From Psychrobacter sp. NZS113 (GTDB taxonomy: Bacteria > Pseudomonadota > Gammaproteobacteria > Pseudomonadales > Moraxellaceae), in the NCBI RefSeq assembly GCF_015864825.1, contig NZ_JADYWL010000001.1:248001-312000 (forward strand): a stretch of 64,000 nucleotides of DNA, written 5' to 3'. The stretch's first letter is position 1, and every line of letters starts with the position of its first letter. Both the position numbers and the translations under genes were made by a program. Of the stretch, positions 28,061 to 37,032 are shown piece by piece. The notes beneath the pieces were generated by a model. The model worked only from the letters and a program-made list of their open reading frames with translations. It searched no databases and was not told where the DNA came from.

Positions 28061-28861
28061 ATGACGACGCTATCTACTTTAAATAAATTCAAAAAAGAGG
28101 GTGCTAAGTTCACTTGCTTGACGTGCTATGACTCTATGTTTGCACGGATGATGGACAAGGTAAAGATTGATACCATTTTGATTGGTGATAGTTTGGGCAT
28201 GGTCGTGCAAGGTCATGACTCAACGCTGCCCGTGACAGTCGATGATATGGCTTATCATACAGCCAATATCGCCCGTAGTAACAGCCATGCACTCATTTTA
28301 TCTGATCTGCCGTTTATGAGTTATGTGACACTGCCAGAAGCGATTGCTAATAGCCGTAAGCTGATGCAAGCGGGCGCGCACGTGATCAAAATTGAGGGCG
28401 GTAGCGAGCTCTGTGAGTTGGTCACGACATTAGCACAAGCAGGCACACCCACTTGTGTGCATCTTGGTCTGACTCCGCAATCAGTCAATGTATTTGGCGG
28501 CTATAAAATTCAAGGTCGCGGTGATGAAGCGGCTGATAAACTGCTTGCTGATGCCAAAGCAGTGGTTGACGCTGGTGCTGCACTGCTAGTATTAGAATGT
28601 GTACCTGCTGAGCTTGCAAAAGCCGTGACAGATGCGGTTGCCGTGCCAGTCATTGGCATTGGTGCTGGTGCAGATACTGACGGTCAAGTCTTGGTTATGC
28701 ATGACATGCTAGGTATGGCTCATGGCCGTGTGCCACGCTTTGTTCACGATTTTCTTACAGATGAGCGTAATACTGCGCACAGCATTGAAGGGGCATTTGC
28801 CCTTTATCAACAGTCGGTACGTGAAGGTAACTTCCCTACTGAACAGCATCAATTCAATTAA
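28061..28861 (+). CDS. panB: 3-methyl-2-oxobutanoate hydroxymethyltransferase
   Basis: 266 residues, normal for PanB, the first committed enzyme of pantothenate synthesis. Motifs: FTCLTCYDSMFARMMDK, LIGDSLGMVVQGHDSTLPV, LPFMSY, IKIEGG, HLGLTPQSVNVFGGYKIQGR, VIGIGAGADTDGQVLVMHDM. An AGGGTC site (cgagggtcat) precedes the ATG. Confidence 0.97.
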   Translation: MTTLSTLNKFKKEGAKFTCLTCYDSMFARMMDKVKIDTILIGDSLGMVVQGHDSTLPVTVDDMAYHTANIARSNSHALILSDLPFMSYVTLPEAIANSRKLMQAGAHVIKIEGGSELCELVTTLAQAGTPTCVHLGLTPQSVNVFGGYKIQGRGDEAADKLLADAKAVVDAGAALLVLECVPAELAKAVTDAVAVPVIGIGAGADTDGQVLVMHDMLGMAHGRVPRFVHDFLTDERNTAHSIEGAFALYQQSVREGNFPTEQHQFN

Positions 28862-28900
28862 TAGTTAGTTTTACGATTATAAATAGAAGAATATTTAATC

Positions 28901-29800
28901 ATGCCTATTATCCATCATCATATCTCAGCACTGCGTGCCGCTTTACAGTCTTATCGTGGTCAAAAAAATGAGAATCAAAATAGCCAGCCACGCATCGCGT
29001 TAGTGCCGACGATGGGCAATTTGCATGATGGTCATCTTGAATTAGTGAAAATTGCCAAGCAATATGCGGATATCGTGGTGGTTAGTATTTTCGTCAATCC
29101 TACTCAGTTTGGAGAAGGAGAGGACTTTGAGAGCTATCCTCGCACGCTCGATGAGGATGTGGCTAAGCTTGCGACAGTGGGTACAGATTACGTGTTTGCT
29201 CCTAGTATCGAGGAGATGTACCCAGTATTACCGCCACCGACCTCCGTTCTTGCTGGTGCTATTACGACTCAGTTATGTGGACAATCGCGTCCAGGACATT
29301 TTGATGGCGTTGGTATTGTCGTCTCTAAATTGTTTAATATCGTACAACCAGATATTGCTGTTTTTGGACAAAAAGACTATCAGCAATTAGCAATTATTAA
29401 GCAGTTGGTACGTGATCTAAGTTACCCCATTCATATTATCGGTGCACCTATTGTGCGTGCTGTTGATGGTTTGGCACTATCATCGCGGAACCAATACTTA
29501 AGCGCTGCTGAGCGTCAAGTAGCACCTATATTACATCAAGCGTTGCAGTATTTAGCAATGCAGTTAGAGAGTGGTGAGCAGAGCCAGCAGGGCGTTCAAT
29601 TATTGCTAGTAGAAACGCAGCAGCGTATTACTGACGCTGGTTTCACAATTGATTATTTAGAAATAAAAACTGACACGCTAGACTCGGTTGTTAGTGAGAC
29701 TGCCATTTTTAATGTAGAAAATAAAAACTTGATTATTCTGGTTGCTGCTTGGCTAGGACGTGCGCGTTTGTTGGACAATCAATTAGTGACAGTAGGTTAA
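28901..29800 (+). CDS. panC: pantothenate synthetase
   Basis: 299 residues. PanC joins pantoate and beta-alanine with ATP. Motifs: ALVPTMGNLHDGHLELVK with the HxGH-like site, VSIFVNPTQFGEGEDFESYP, CGQSRPGHFDGVGIVVSKLF, FGQKDYQQLAIIKQLVRDL and LSSRNQYLS. The TAA stop appears to lie within a fragment of the dispersed repeat (GGTTAA), so the extreme C-terminus may have been shaped by it. Confidence 0.97.
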   Translation: MPIIHHHISALRAALQSYRGQKNENQNSQPRIALVPTMGNLHDGHLELVKIAKQYADIVVVSIFVNPTQFGEGEDFESYPRTLDEDVAKLATVGTDYVFAPSIEEMYPVLPPPTSVLAGAITTQLCGQSRPGHFDGVGIVVSKLFNIVQPDIAVFGQKDYQQLAIIKQLVRDLSYPIHIIGAPIVRAVDGLALSSRNQYLSAAERQVAPILHQALQYLAMQLESGEQSQQGVQLLLVETQQRITDAGFTIDYLEIKTDTLDSVVSETAIFNVENKNLIILVAAWLGRARLLDNQLVTVG

Positions 29801-29839
29801 CGCTGTAATTCCTTTATAGTGGATTGAGTATACAAGGCG
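29795..29839 (-). repeat. dispersed intergenic repeat, partial copy
   Basis: ggttaacgctgt, then cctttatagtgga, ttgagtata and caaggcg match the reverse complement of the left end of the copy at 59433-59546 (GGTTAACGCTGT...TTTATAGTGGAATGACTATATAGGGCG). Only about 45 bases are preserved, and they begin inside the panC stop. Confidence 0.55.
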
Positions 29840-29874
29840 ATTTGTTAGGTGCAATGGACTAAGGTAAGCGGATT

Positions 29875-30840
29875 ATGGATATAAATCAAGGCGAAAACAA
29901 CAATCAATCTGAGTCGGTAGCAGGTAAAGTAGCCACTGACAAGCTCAGTATTTTAGTTGTATCAGGTCGTTCAGGATCAGGTAAAACCTCGGTATTGAAT
30001 ATCTTAGAAGATTTGGGATATTACTCTATTGATAATCTACCGTTATCGCTATTGCCTAATGCCGCGCATAAGTTGGTGAACGAAAGTGGTATTCGCCGTA
30101 TTGCACTCGGTGTCGATATCCGAACGCCGCGTGCCGATCTGTCCAATTTTGCAGAGACGTACGCATCGCTAAAAGAAATATATGGAACACAAGCAGTAAA
30201 AGTCGTTTATGTGACTGCACAAGAAAGCACATTGATAGCACGTTTTAATGCGACTCGACGGGTACATCCTCTGATGTCGCAGGATATTGATAGTGATAAT
30301 GCAAAGCATATCGCTTTTAATTTGCCAGCGGCTATCAAAAAAGAAGTTGAGTTATTAGAGCCAATTGCGGGTCATGCCGATATTAGAATTGATACCAGCA
30401 CGCTGAATATCCATCAATTAAAAGACAGTTTGCGCGAGCATACTGGTGTCGATAATCAGATAGTCATTAATTTGCTGTCTTTCGGTTTTAAATACGGCAG
30501 TCCTATTGATGCTGATTTTGTATTCGATGTGAGAATTTTGCCGAATCCCCATTGGAGCCCTGAACTACGTACATCGACAGGTTTGGATGCTGAAGTGGCA
30601 GCGTTCTTTGCAGATTATCCAGAAGTCGCCGAGATGACCAATGATCTCGAAAAGTTCTTAACACGTTGGCTACCAGATTTTTTACACAATAACCGCCATA
30701 CGGTGACAGTGGCGATTGGCTGCACTGGTGGCAAGCACCGTTCAGTATTTATCACTGATAATTTACAGCGTCGTCTTGCTGATGTTATGCCGAAAGGCGT
30801 AAAGGTGCTGGCTAAACATCGCGAAAAAAGTCGCTGGTAA
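29875..30840 (+). CDS. rapZ: RNase adapter / nucleotide-binding protein RapZ
   Basis: 321 residues, slightly longer than E. coli RapZ because of about 22 extra N-terminal residues. RapZ binds ATP/GTP and, in enterobacteria, guides RNase E to GlmZ and thereby controls glucosamine-6-phosphate synthase. Walker A is GRSGSGKT at residues 31-38, followed by LGYYSIDNLPLSLLP; the C-terminal domain has FKYGSPIDADFVFDVRILPN and IGCTGGKHRSVF. Here it lies next to panC and darP rather than in the usual rpoN-ptsN cluster. Confidence 0.94.
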   Translation: MDINQGENNNQSESVAGKVATDKLSILVVSGRSGSGKTSVLNILEDLGYYSIDNLPLSLLPNAAHKLVNESGIRRIALGVDIRTPRADLSNFAETYASLKEIYGTQAVKVVYVTAQESTLIARFNATRRVHPLMSQDIDSDNAKHIAFNLPAAIKKEVELLEPIAGHADIRIDTSTLNIHQLKDSLREHTGVDNQIVINLLSFGFKYGSPIDADFVFDVRILPNPHWSPELRTSTGLDAEVAAFFADYPEVAEMTNDLEKFLTRWLPDFLHNNRHTVTVAIGCTGGKHRSVFITDNLQRRLADVMPKGVKVLAKHREKSRW

Positions 30841-30889
30841 TAGCAGCAGACACTATTCATTTTATTATTTATTATTTTGGAAAGCTTTT

Positions 30890-31402
30890 ATGATCGACTG
30901 GAAAGAACAGGATATGCGCGTCTCGCGCACAGAACTCAAAAAAGCCCATGAGCGCTTGCAGCAGTTATCGATACCACTTGCTAGTTTGTCAAAAAAACAG
31001 CTAAAAGCCTTGCCTGCCAGTGATTATTTTATGGCAGAGCTGATGGCACTAGCTGATATCACTAGCGCCAATGCTCGTAATCGTCAGACTAAACGAGTTG
31101 GCAAGCTTATGATTGAAGAAAATCGCCATGAGCTGATTAAGGCACTATTCGATTCATACTTTCCTAAAGAGCAAGTTTCTAAGATAGAGAGCTGGTATGA
31201 GCGTCTAAACATCAATGATGAAGGTACGCTCAAGCAGTTTGTCAAACAATACAAAGCTTCTGAGCATCATAGTATGTATCAGTTATTGCTTTGGATTGAG
31301 TATGCTAAACATACAAATGATGATGAGCTAATGTCAGAGTCAAAAGCAGATTTGGCCAGTTATATTCGTGAAGTGGCTATACTGTCACAGCTAAAAAAAT
31401 AA
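30890..31402 (+). CDS. darP: ribosome biogenesis factor DarP (YjgA/DUF615 family)
   Basis: 170 residues, family-typical. The family signature runs VSRTELKKAHERLQQLS near the start, then LASLSKKQLKALP and SANARNRQTKRVGKLMIEEN. DarP binds late large ribosomal subunit precursors. It is 49 bases after rapZ and ends at a strong bidirectional terminator. Confidence 0.9.
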   Translation: MIDWKEQDMRVSRTELKKAHERLQQLSIPLASLSKKQLKALPASDYFMAELMALADITSANARNRQTKRVGKLMIEENRHELIKALFDSYFPKEQVSKIESWYERLNINDEGTLKQFVKQYKASEHHSMYQLLLWIEYAKHTNDDELMSESKADLASYIREVAILSQLKK

Positions 31403-31501
31403 CGAACGTATAAACTTGATAGTCAGGCTTAGTTTATAGACACTACAGCCTTTATAGAGCTAAAGGCTAGACAAAATACTTAATCAGCAGTATTGAAATG
31501 C

Positions 31502-31534
31502 AAAAAAGCCAATCATTATATGATTGGCTTTTTT
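31502..31534. terminator. bidirectional hairpin terminator
   Basis: A perfect 14-base stem (aaaaaagccaatca / tgattggctttttt) with a 5-base loop separates the converging darP and dsbA genes. Confidence 0.9.
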
Positions 31535-31588
31535 ATGTATTGCTTAATTTATGTCTCTCTCTCTTATCTATAATAGATAGAAGTTATA

Positions 31589-32212
31589 TTATTTTTTCTT
31601 TTCAGCACGAACTTTATCAACTAAAAAGTCAACGATCTTAGGTACAGTAGCGTCTTGGCCACTGATGACATATTTACCTTGTACCACAACCGTTGGTACA
31701 CCTGATACTTGATAGCGTTTAGCACCAGCTTGTGAGCGACCAATTTTTGTACCGACAGCGAATGAGTTATAAAGGCTGTTGAATTTTTTCTCGTCAACAC
31801 CTTGTGAACCATACCATTTGCTTATTGACTGTTGGTCAAACAGTTTTTTACCATCTTTGTGAATTGCATCAAACATGGCATCATGTGTTTTGCTTTCGAA
31901 TCCTAATAACTGCGCTGCATAGAAACCACGAGCATTGGTTTCCCAAACAGGATTCATTGCTGCTGGGGTTTTGAAGAAGGCAACGTCTTTGTCTTTGTTC
32001 TTTGCCCATTTTTCCATATGTGGATTCAATGCGTTACAATGCGGGCAACCGTACCAAAAAAACTCACGAACAATGATAGCATCACCGCTAATTTTTTCTG
32101 GATTATCTAGCACGCGATAGTCTTTTCCAGCGACATAGTCGGCGGCTTGTGCGCCTGTAGTGGCAAGACCAATAGCCATGGCCAAACCAGTCAATGTGAT
32201 GACACGTTTCAT
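31589..32212 (-). CDS. dsbA: thiol:disulfide interchange protein DsbA
   Basis: 207 residues. A signal peptide ends near AQA-AD at residue 23. The thioredoxin-type active site is FFWYGCPHC (Cys56, Cys59), the classical DsbA CPHC, followed by HMEKW. The cis-proline loop is SGVPTVVVQGKY. DsbA introduces disulfides in periplasmic proteins. It faces away from ubiG across a 506-base gap, as in relatives. Confidence 0.93.
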   Translation of the reverse strand: MKRVITLTGLAMAIGLATTGAQAADYVAGKDYRVLDNPEKISGDAIIVREFFWYGCPHCNALNPHMEKWAKNKDKDVAFFKTPAAMNPVWETNARGFYAAQLLGFESKTHDAMFDAIHKDGKKLFDQQSISKWYGSQGVDEKKFNSLYNSFAVGTKIGRSQAGAKRYQVSGVPTVVVQGKYVISGQDATVPKIVDFLVDKVRAEKKK

Positions 32213-32718
32213 ACTTTATCCTTGAGATGTAGAGACTTAGGGTGTGTTAGAGGGCTTCTATAGCTATAGTTTTGAGTATATAAACGATATAGCGTCGAGT
32301 ATAATCGAACTATAATAGCGTATCGACCATGATAATGTAAAATGTGTGTACTTGTGAATCTGATTCTTAACCAATGGTTGTAAAGCTGTGAGCTATTATT
32401 TAAGGTATATTGCTAATCATTTTTTACATTCGTTGTTATTTAATCTTATGATTTTTGGTCTTGTTTTTTAGAGTATGACTGCCTGAATCGTATGCTGCTT
32501 GAACCAATTATTGAATATTGCTATTTGAAGTTATCAAAGTACATTCATCTATTATATAAGCTTTGAGAGCTTATGATTCAAAATAGTAAATTGCCAAAGT
32601 TTGTGAAGACATTTCACAATCGGTGACGATGTCCTCACAACAAAATTGCTGCTCGCATGCTAATATTAAACACATAATTGCATACTGTACATGATAATGA
32701 CAATAAAGGAAAAACGCT
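32213..32718. other. 506-base intergenic region between divergent dsbA and ubiG
   Basis: AT-rich. It must hold the two divergent promoters; several TATAAT-like strings cluster at about 32295-32315 (gtataatcg, ctataatag), but I could not fix a confident -35 partner. No convincing ORF or RNA gene is visible. Confidence 0.5.
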
Positions 32719-33546
32719 ATGAGTTCAGCTTTATCTTCCCAGCCTTTTTTAAATGAGCAAGTGAATACCACTGCCGATGACATCCATGCTAATGCTATCA
32801 ATGTCGATCCTAGCGAAGTCGAAAAATTTAATAAATTGGCTAGCGAATGGTGGAGCAATACGGGCGCGTTTGCAACTTTACATGAAATCAATCCATTGCG
32901 TTTAAATTGGATAGAAGAAAACGTTAAACGCAGTTATCAAAGCAATAATGCCAACAAAGCAGCTGAGACAGGATTAGTGGGTAAAAAAGTGTTGGATGTC
33001 GGTTGTGGCGGCGGTATATTGTCTGAATCAATGGCACGGCGTGGCGCTGACGTAACTGGTGTCGATCTAGGTACTGAAAACCTAAAAGCGGCAGCGTTAC
33101 ATGCAGAGCAGAGCGGCTTAGAGGATACTCTACGCTATCAGCATATCCCAGTAGAGACCTTAGCAAAAACTCACGCAGGTCAATTTGATGTGGTGAGTTG
33201 TATGGAAATGCTGGAGCATGTTCCCGATCCAAGCTCGATTGTGCAGGCGTGTTTTGATCTGCTAGCACCAGGCGGGGTTTGTGTGCTTTCAACCATTAAC
33301 CGTAATCCCAAGTCATACTTGTTTGCCATTGTTGGAGCAGAGTATGTACTGCGCTTACTCGATCGCGGTACTCATGATTATGCCAAGTTTATTACCCCAG
33401 CTGAATTAGATAAAATGGCAAGCAATGCTGGATTTGTGCGTAAAGATATCATTGGGCTACATTATAATCCATTGACCAAGCGCTATTGGTTGGCACAAAA
33501 CGTCGATGTTAACTATATGATAGCTGTGCAAAAGCCAATGGTTTAG
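32719..33546 (+). CDS. ubiG: ubiquinone biosynthesis O-methyltransferase
   Basis: 275 residues, with about 25 more N-terminal residues than E. coli UbiG. It methylates two hydroxyls in ubiquinone synthesis. Motifs: EVEKFNKLASEWWSNTGAF, LRLNWIEENV, the SAM-binding VLDVGCGGGILSESMARRGA, VTGVDLG, SCMEMLEHVPDP and LSTINRNPKSYL. The ATG follows aaagga. Confidence 0.95.
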   Translation: MSSALSSQPFLNEQVNTTADDIHANAINVDPSEVEKFNKLASEWWSNTGAFATLHEINPLRLNWIEENVKRSYQSNNANKAAETGLVGKKVLDVGCGGGILSESMARRGADVTGVDLGTENLKAAALHAEQSGLEDTLRYQHIPVETLAKTHAGQFDVVSCMEMLEHVPDPSSIVQACFDLLAPGGVCVLSTINRNPKSYLFAIVGAEYVLRLLDRGTHDYAKFITPAELDKMASNAGFVRKDIIGLHYNPLTKRYWLAQNVDVNYMIAVQKPMV

Positions 33547-33623
33547 AACTCTGACACTGTATTCGGTTGCGTTTGTGACATCAGATTTTATTAATTTTGT
33601 TATTCAATTTAAGAGTATTTGCT

Positions 33624-34334
33624 ATGGCCCAATTTGTAAAAGCAGTTTTGTTTGACCTCGATGGGACCTTAATTGATACTGCTGCTGACTTTGTCCGTAT
33701 CATCGGTAAGATGAGCATCGAAAATAATTGGCAAGCACCACCTGAGACGGAGATACGTGAGCAGGTCTCTGCAGGTGCCTCAGCGATGGTACAGTTAATG
33801 TTACGACATAATGAGCAACTCGATGTCAGTGAAGAAACTTTGCTTGATTTTCGTCAGCAGTTTTTGGATGATTATGAAGCGGATATATGTGTTGATAGCT
33901 GTGTATTCGCTGAGTTAGAGGAAGTACTTACAGACCTCGAAGCGAAAAGTGTGCCATGGGGCATTGTGACCAACAAGCCGCGTTATTTGGCAGAGAAGCT
34001 ATTAAGTACCATGCAGTTGGACGAACGCTGTGCCGTCTTGGTATGTCCTGAGGATGTGTCTCGCTCAAAACCTGATCCAGAGCCTATGTATATGGCGCTA
34101 GAAAAGCTAGGTATACCTCGTGGTGCATCTGGCTGTGTGATTTATGTTGGCGATCATATACGGGATATCGAATCTGGTAACGCCGCTGGCATGCCAACTA
34201 TTTTGGCAGCATATGGTTATATCCCGCCTGAAGATCAAAAAAATCTAAAAAAATGGGGCGCAGATTACATTACCGAGACACCTGAGCAGTTGAATAAATT
34301 GCTGCTGTCATCTGGTAAATTTGATTATTTATAA
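33624..34334 (+). CDS. HAD phosphatase, Gph-like, probably MupP
   Basis: 236 residues from ATG 33624; a TTG at 33597 is possible but unnecessary. HAD motif I VLFDLDGTLIDTAADF, motif II GIVTNKP, motif III with SRSKPDPEPM, motif IV YVGDHIRDIESGNAAGM. The family is commonly annotated phosphoglycolate phosphatase (gph). In Pseudomonas the HAD gene between ubiG and yciK encodes MupP, the MurNAc-6-phosphate phosphatase of cell-wall recycling; the identical neighbours here make that the better guess, though sequence alone does not prove it. Confidence 0.85.
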   Translation: MAQFVKAVLFDLDGTLIDTAADFVRIIGKMSIENNWQAPPETEIREQVSAGASAMVQLMLRHNEQLDVSEETLLDFRQQFLDDYEADICVDSCVFAELEEVLTDLEAKSVPWGIVTNKPRYLAEKLLSTMQLDERCAVLVCPEDVSRSKPDPEPMYMALEKLGIPRGASGCVIYVGDHIRDIESGNAAGMPTILAAYGYIPPEDQKNLKKWGADYITETPEQLNKLLLSSGKFDYL

Positions 34335-34448
34335 TTGATCCAACATCCAGAAAATACACGGATATAAGTGATATCTAATAGATAACTTTGAATCAGACAA
34401 TGCAAGTACATATCCCAACCTATTAAACGATAAGCAGTGAGCAATTAC

Positions 34449-35273
34449 ATGAGCGTAAATATCGATCAGTCGTCTGACCAAAAAGAGATGCAAAACACCA
34501 ATCAACCTTTAACTCATGATGATATTCGTCGTTTTGTGCCATCTGATAACTGTTTAGATGGTAAGACTATTTTGGTGACGGGTGCCGGTGATGGTATTGG
34601 TCGCGTCGCTGCATTGACCTACGCTCGTTATGGTGCAACAGTGCTGCTCCTAGGGCGTACCAGTAGCAAGCTTGAATATGTGTATGATGAGATTGAGAGC
34701 CTTGGTGGTAAACAACCGGCGATGCTACCGATGAATCTAGAGGGCGCAACTTATGCTGAAATGCAGCAGCTCGAAGGGTTGATTGATAAAGAAATCGGTA
34801 AACTGGACGGTATATTGCACAATGCAGGTCTGCTTGGACAGCTGACGCCGCTTGAGATGTATGACGTCGATACCTTTGCTCAAGTGATGAAAGTCAACTT
34901 TACATCGACGTTTATGCTCACCCAAGCGCTACTACCACTACTTAAAGATGCGGATAATGGCTCTATTGTCTTTACCTCTAGCACAGTTGGTACACATCCT
35001 CGTGCATTCTGGGGCGCTTACGCACTTTCAAAGCAGGCGGTAGAAGGTATGAGCGATATCTTTACTCAGGAGACGCAAAACACCACGAATCTGCGTTTTA
35101 ACTGTATCAATCCTGGCGGTACACGTACCAACATGCGAGCCCATGCTTATCCAGGAGAAAGTCCAATGAGTCTAAAAACACCGGAAGACATCATGGCAGG
35201 CTATGTCTGTCTAATGAGTGATGAGAGTATTGGCGTACGCGGGCAAGTGGTCGAGCTGCAACCAAAAGATTAG
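34449..35273 (+). CDS. yciK: YciK-type short-chain oxidoreductase
   Basis: 274 residues from ATG 34449; GTG 34437 would add four residues and cannot be excluded. Short-chain dehydrogenase motifs: ILVTGAGDGIGRVAALTYAR for NADP binding, LHNAGLLGQLTPLE, SSTVGTHPRAFWGAYALSK with the catalytic Ser, Tyr and Lys, and CINPGGTRTNMRA. The physiological substrate of YciK is not known. It follows ubiG and the HAD gene as in other gammaproteobacteria. Confidence 0.88.
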   Translation: MSVNIDQSSDQKEMQNTNQPLTHDDIRRFVPSDNCLDGKTILVTGAGDGIGRVAALTYARYGATVLLLGRTSSKLEYVYDEIESLGGKQPAMLPMNLEGATYAEMQQLEGLIDKEIGKLDGILHNAGLLGQLTPLEMYDVDTFAQVMKVNFTSTFMLTQALLPLLKDADNGSIVFTSSTVGTHPRAFWGAYALSKQAVEGMSDIFTQETQNTTNLRFNCINPGGTRTNMRAHAYPGESPMSLKTPEDIMAGYVCLMSDESIGVRGQVVELQPKD

Positions 35274-35424
35274 CAGGGTGATTTTTGCTCGGGAATGTGG
35301 TTATTTAACACTTTTATACATGACTTTTGAACCTAGTAGTAGGTTGTAATCAATTATAAACAACCCCATCTATCTGTTATTAAAGTGATTTATAATATCT
35401 AATGATAATAAATAGGATGGAGTT

Positions 35425-35691
35425 ATGGCAGGTGGTTGGTCAAGAGATGGTGCTGAGCACGAACAGATGGATGCGACCGTTAATGATGCATTAGAACGGG
35501 CACGACGTTCGTTGCCAACGGGTGTTAGTGCAGAGCTTTGTGATGAATGTGGCAATCCCATTCCAGAGGCAAGACGGTTAGCAGTACCTGGTATCCAACA
35601 CTGCGTAGGTTGTCAGACAGAACTTGAACAAGAGGCTCATGCTGCTGAGATATTCAATCGGCGTGGTAGTAAAGACAGTCAATTACGTTAG
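35425..35691 (+). CDS. DksA/TraR-family C4 zinc-finger protein
   Basis: 88 residues. The four zinc ligands are in CDECGNPIPEARR and HCVGCQTELE, the DksA/TraR C4 finger. It is the short YbiI-like type, too small to have the full coiled coil that DksA pushes into the RNA polymerase channel. TraR-like short forms can still bind polymerase; function here unknown. It ends at a hairpin terminator. Confidence 0.88.
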   Translation: MAGGWSRDGAEHEQMDATVNDALERARRSLPTGVSAELCDECGNPIPEARRLAVPGIQHCVGCQTELEQEAHAAEIFNRRGSKDSQLR

Positions 35692-35692
35692 T

Positions 35693-35731
35693 AAAAAAGA
35701 CCCTGCTATATAAAATAGCAGGGCCTTTTTT
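35693..35731 (+). terminator. rho-independent terminator
   Basis: ccctgctat / atagcaggg with a 5-base loop, followed by ccttttttt. The A-run on the left could also serve the converging CobW gene. Confidence 0.88.
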
Positions 35732-35774
35732 TGTATATATAATTTGATCTAATTACGTATTCTATTGCTATGAG

Positions 35775-36968
35775 CTATACAACCATAGCCATCAGCTCGT
35801 GATCACAGGTATCCCAATCTATAGCGGTTGCTGATAATTCAGGTTTGTATTTAATCGCTACATCTTCTCTAGCTGTATTATCATTTTCGTCTAACTGCAA
35901 AATTATTTCTATTCGACTATCAATCTGCACGCTGGCTGTGCTGGTCGTCAGACTATCAGGGGTGAAGTTGATCTGTAGCCAACCCTCAGTAGTATTGACA
36001 ACTCCTTTGATACGTAGCCAGTTGGGTAACTTTAATAACCAATTATGCAAGTTATCGGCGTTTAGCCTATAGTGTGCGGGTAATCGCCAACCTGCCAGTA
36101 GTATGTCTTGTTGCTTTTCATGATAGCGGTAAGGCTGCTCGATATCTATGTTGCTCTGATCTTCGTCGCTTTCGCTTGAAAGCTCAGATAACGGTGACGT
36201 CGATATAGATCCGCTACGAGGCTGCAAGCCCATAACAGATTTTTGGGGTTGAGCGATATTTACTTTGCGTTGTTTGGAAATTGTTTGGCTAGAATTGCTC
36301 AGTTGATCGTTCAATGCCAATAGGTAAGTGTTTTTAATATCAAATGTAGCTTGCTCAGACGGTACCCAGATAATATTTACTTGCGAATTTAGCTTGGCTA
36401 TCCACTCCACTAAGGCGTGTCTGTCGCTATCCTGCAATTGATCATAGCGATTAATCACTAGTGCATCTGCATCATGGACATGCGCTTGAAACCCATCATT
36501 ATTGCGATATTTATCTTGTTGCCATTGGCTGCCACTGAGTACAGTTATCACCGCTTGCATTTTCAGCGCTGTCTGCCAATGCGGAGCACTGAGTTGCATG
36601 ATAAGCTCACGTGGATGGGCAAGTCCTGTCGGCTCAATGAGCAGGCGCTGTGGATGGTGCTCACTGAGTAGGCGGCTGATAGCTATTTGTAAAGGCAGTT
36701 GACTGGTACAGCAAATACAGCCACCGCTGACCTCACGAATGGCAATCTTTTGTTGTTCAAGATTGCTATCTTGTGAGCTGGCTAGCAATGCACCATCAAT
36801 ACCGATACGACCAAATTCATTAATCAGTAATGCCCAGCGTTCATCGGTAGGCTTTGTAGCGAGGAGCTGATTAACGACCGTGGTTTTGCCAGCACCCAAA
36901 AACCCTGTCACCAAAGTGCAGGGTATGTTTTGAAAGATAATAGGGTTTTTCACAGATATGCTCATCAT
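35775..36968 (-). CDS. CobW/COG0523-family GTPase
   Basis: 397 residues from the ATG at 36968; ATG 36965 or GTG 36998 are alternatives and no start has a clear ribosome-binding site. The P-loop is GFLGAGKTTVVNQLLA, the metal-binding loop SGGCICCTSQLP carries the family C-x-C-C motif, and a Walker-B-like LIEPTGLAHP and NRYDQL follow. A low-complexity spacer near residues 230-270 leads to the C-terminal CobW domain. These GTPases are metallochaperones for zinc, cobalt or other metals. It lies 65 bases after ompR on the same strand and is probably cotranscribed. Confidence 0.88.
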   Translation of the reverse strand: MMSISVKNPIIFQNIPCTLVTGFLGAGKTTVVNQLLATKPTDERWALLINEFGRIGIDGALLASSQDSNLEQQKIAIREVSGGCICCTSQLPLQIAISRLLSEHHPQRLLIEPTGLAHPRELIMQLSAPHWQTALKMQAVITVLSGSQWQQDKYRNNDGFQAHVHDADALVINRYDQLQDSDRHALVEWIAKLNSQVNIIWVPSEQATFDIKNTYLLALNDQLSNSSQTISKQRKVNIAQPQKSVMGLQPRSGSISTSPLSELSSESDEDQSNIDIEQPYRYHEKQQDILLAGWRLPAHYRLNADNLHNWLLKLPNWLRIKGVVNTTEGWLQINFTPDSLTTSTASVQIDSRIEIILQLDENDNTAREDVAIKYKPELSATAIDWDTCDHELMAMVV

Positions 36969-37032
36969 ATTGGCACGTGTTTGTGAACAACCAAACACGG
37001 CCTATATTAAAAAAAATGACATCAGCCAAAGG

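Noticed and set aside
36474..36702. Short plus-strand frames opposite the CobW gene
   Set aside because: Antisense shadows without start signals.
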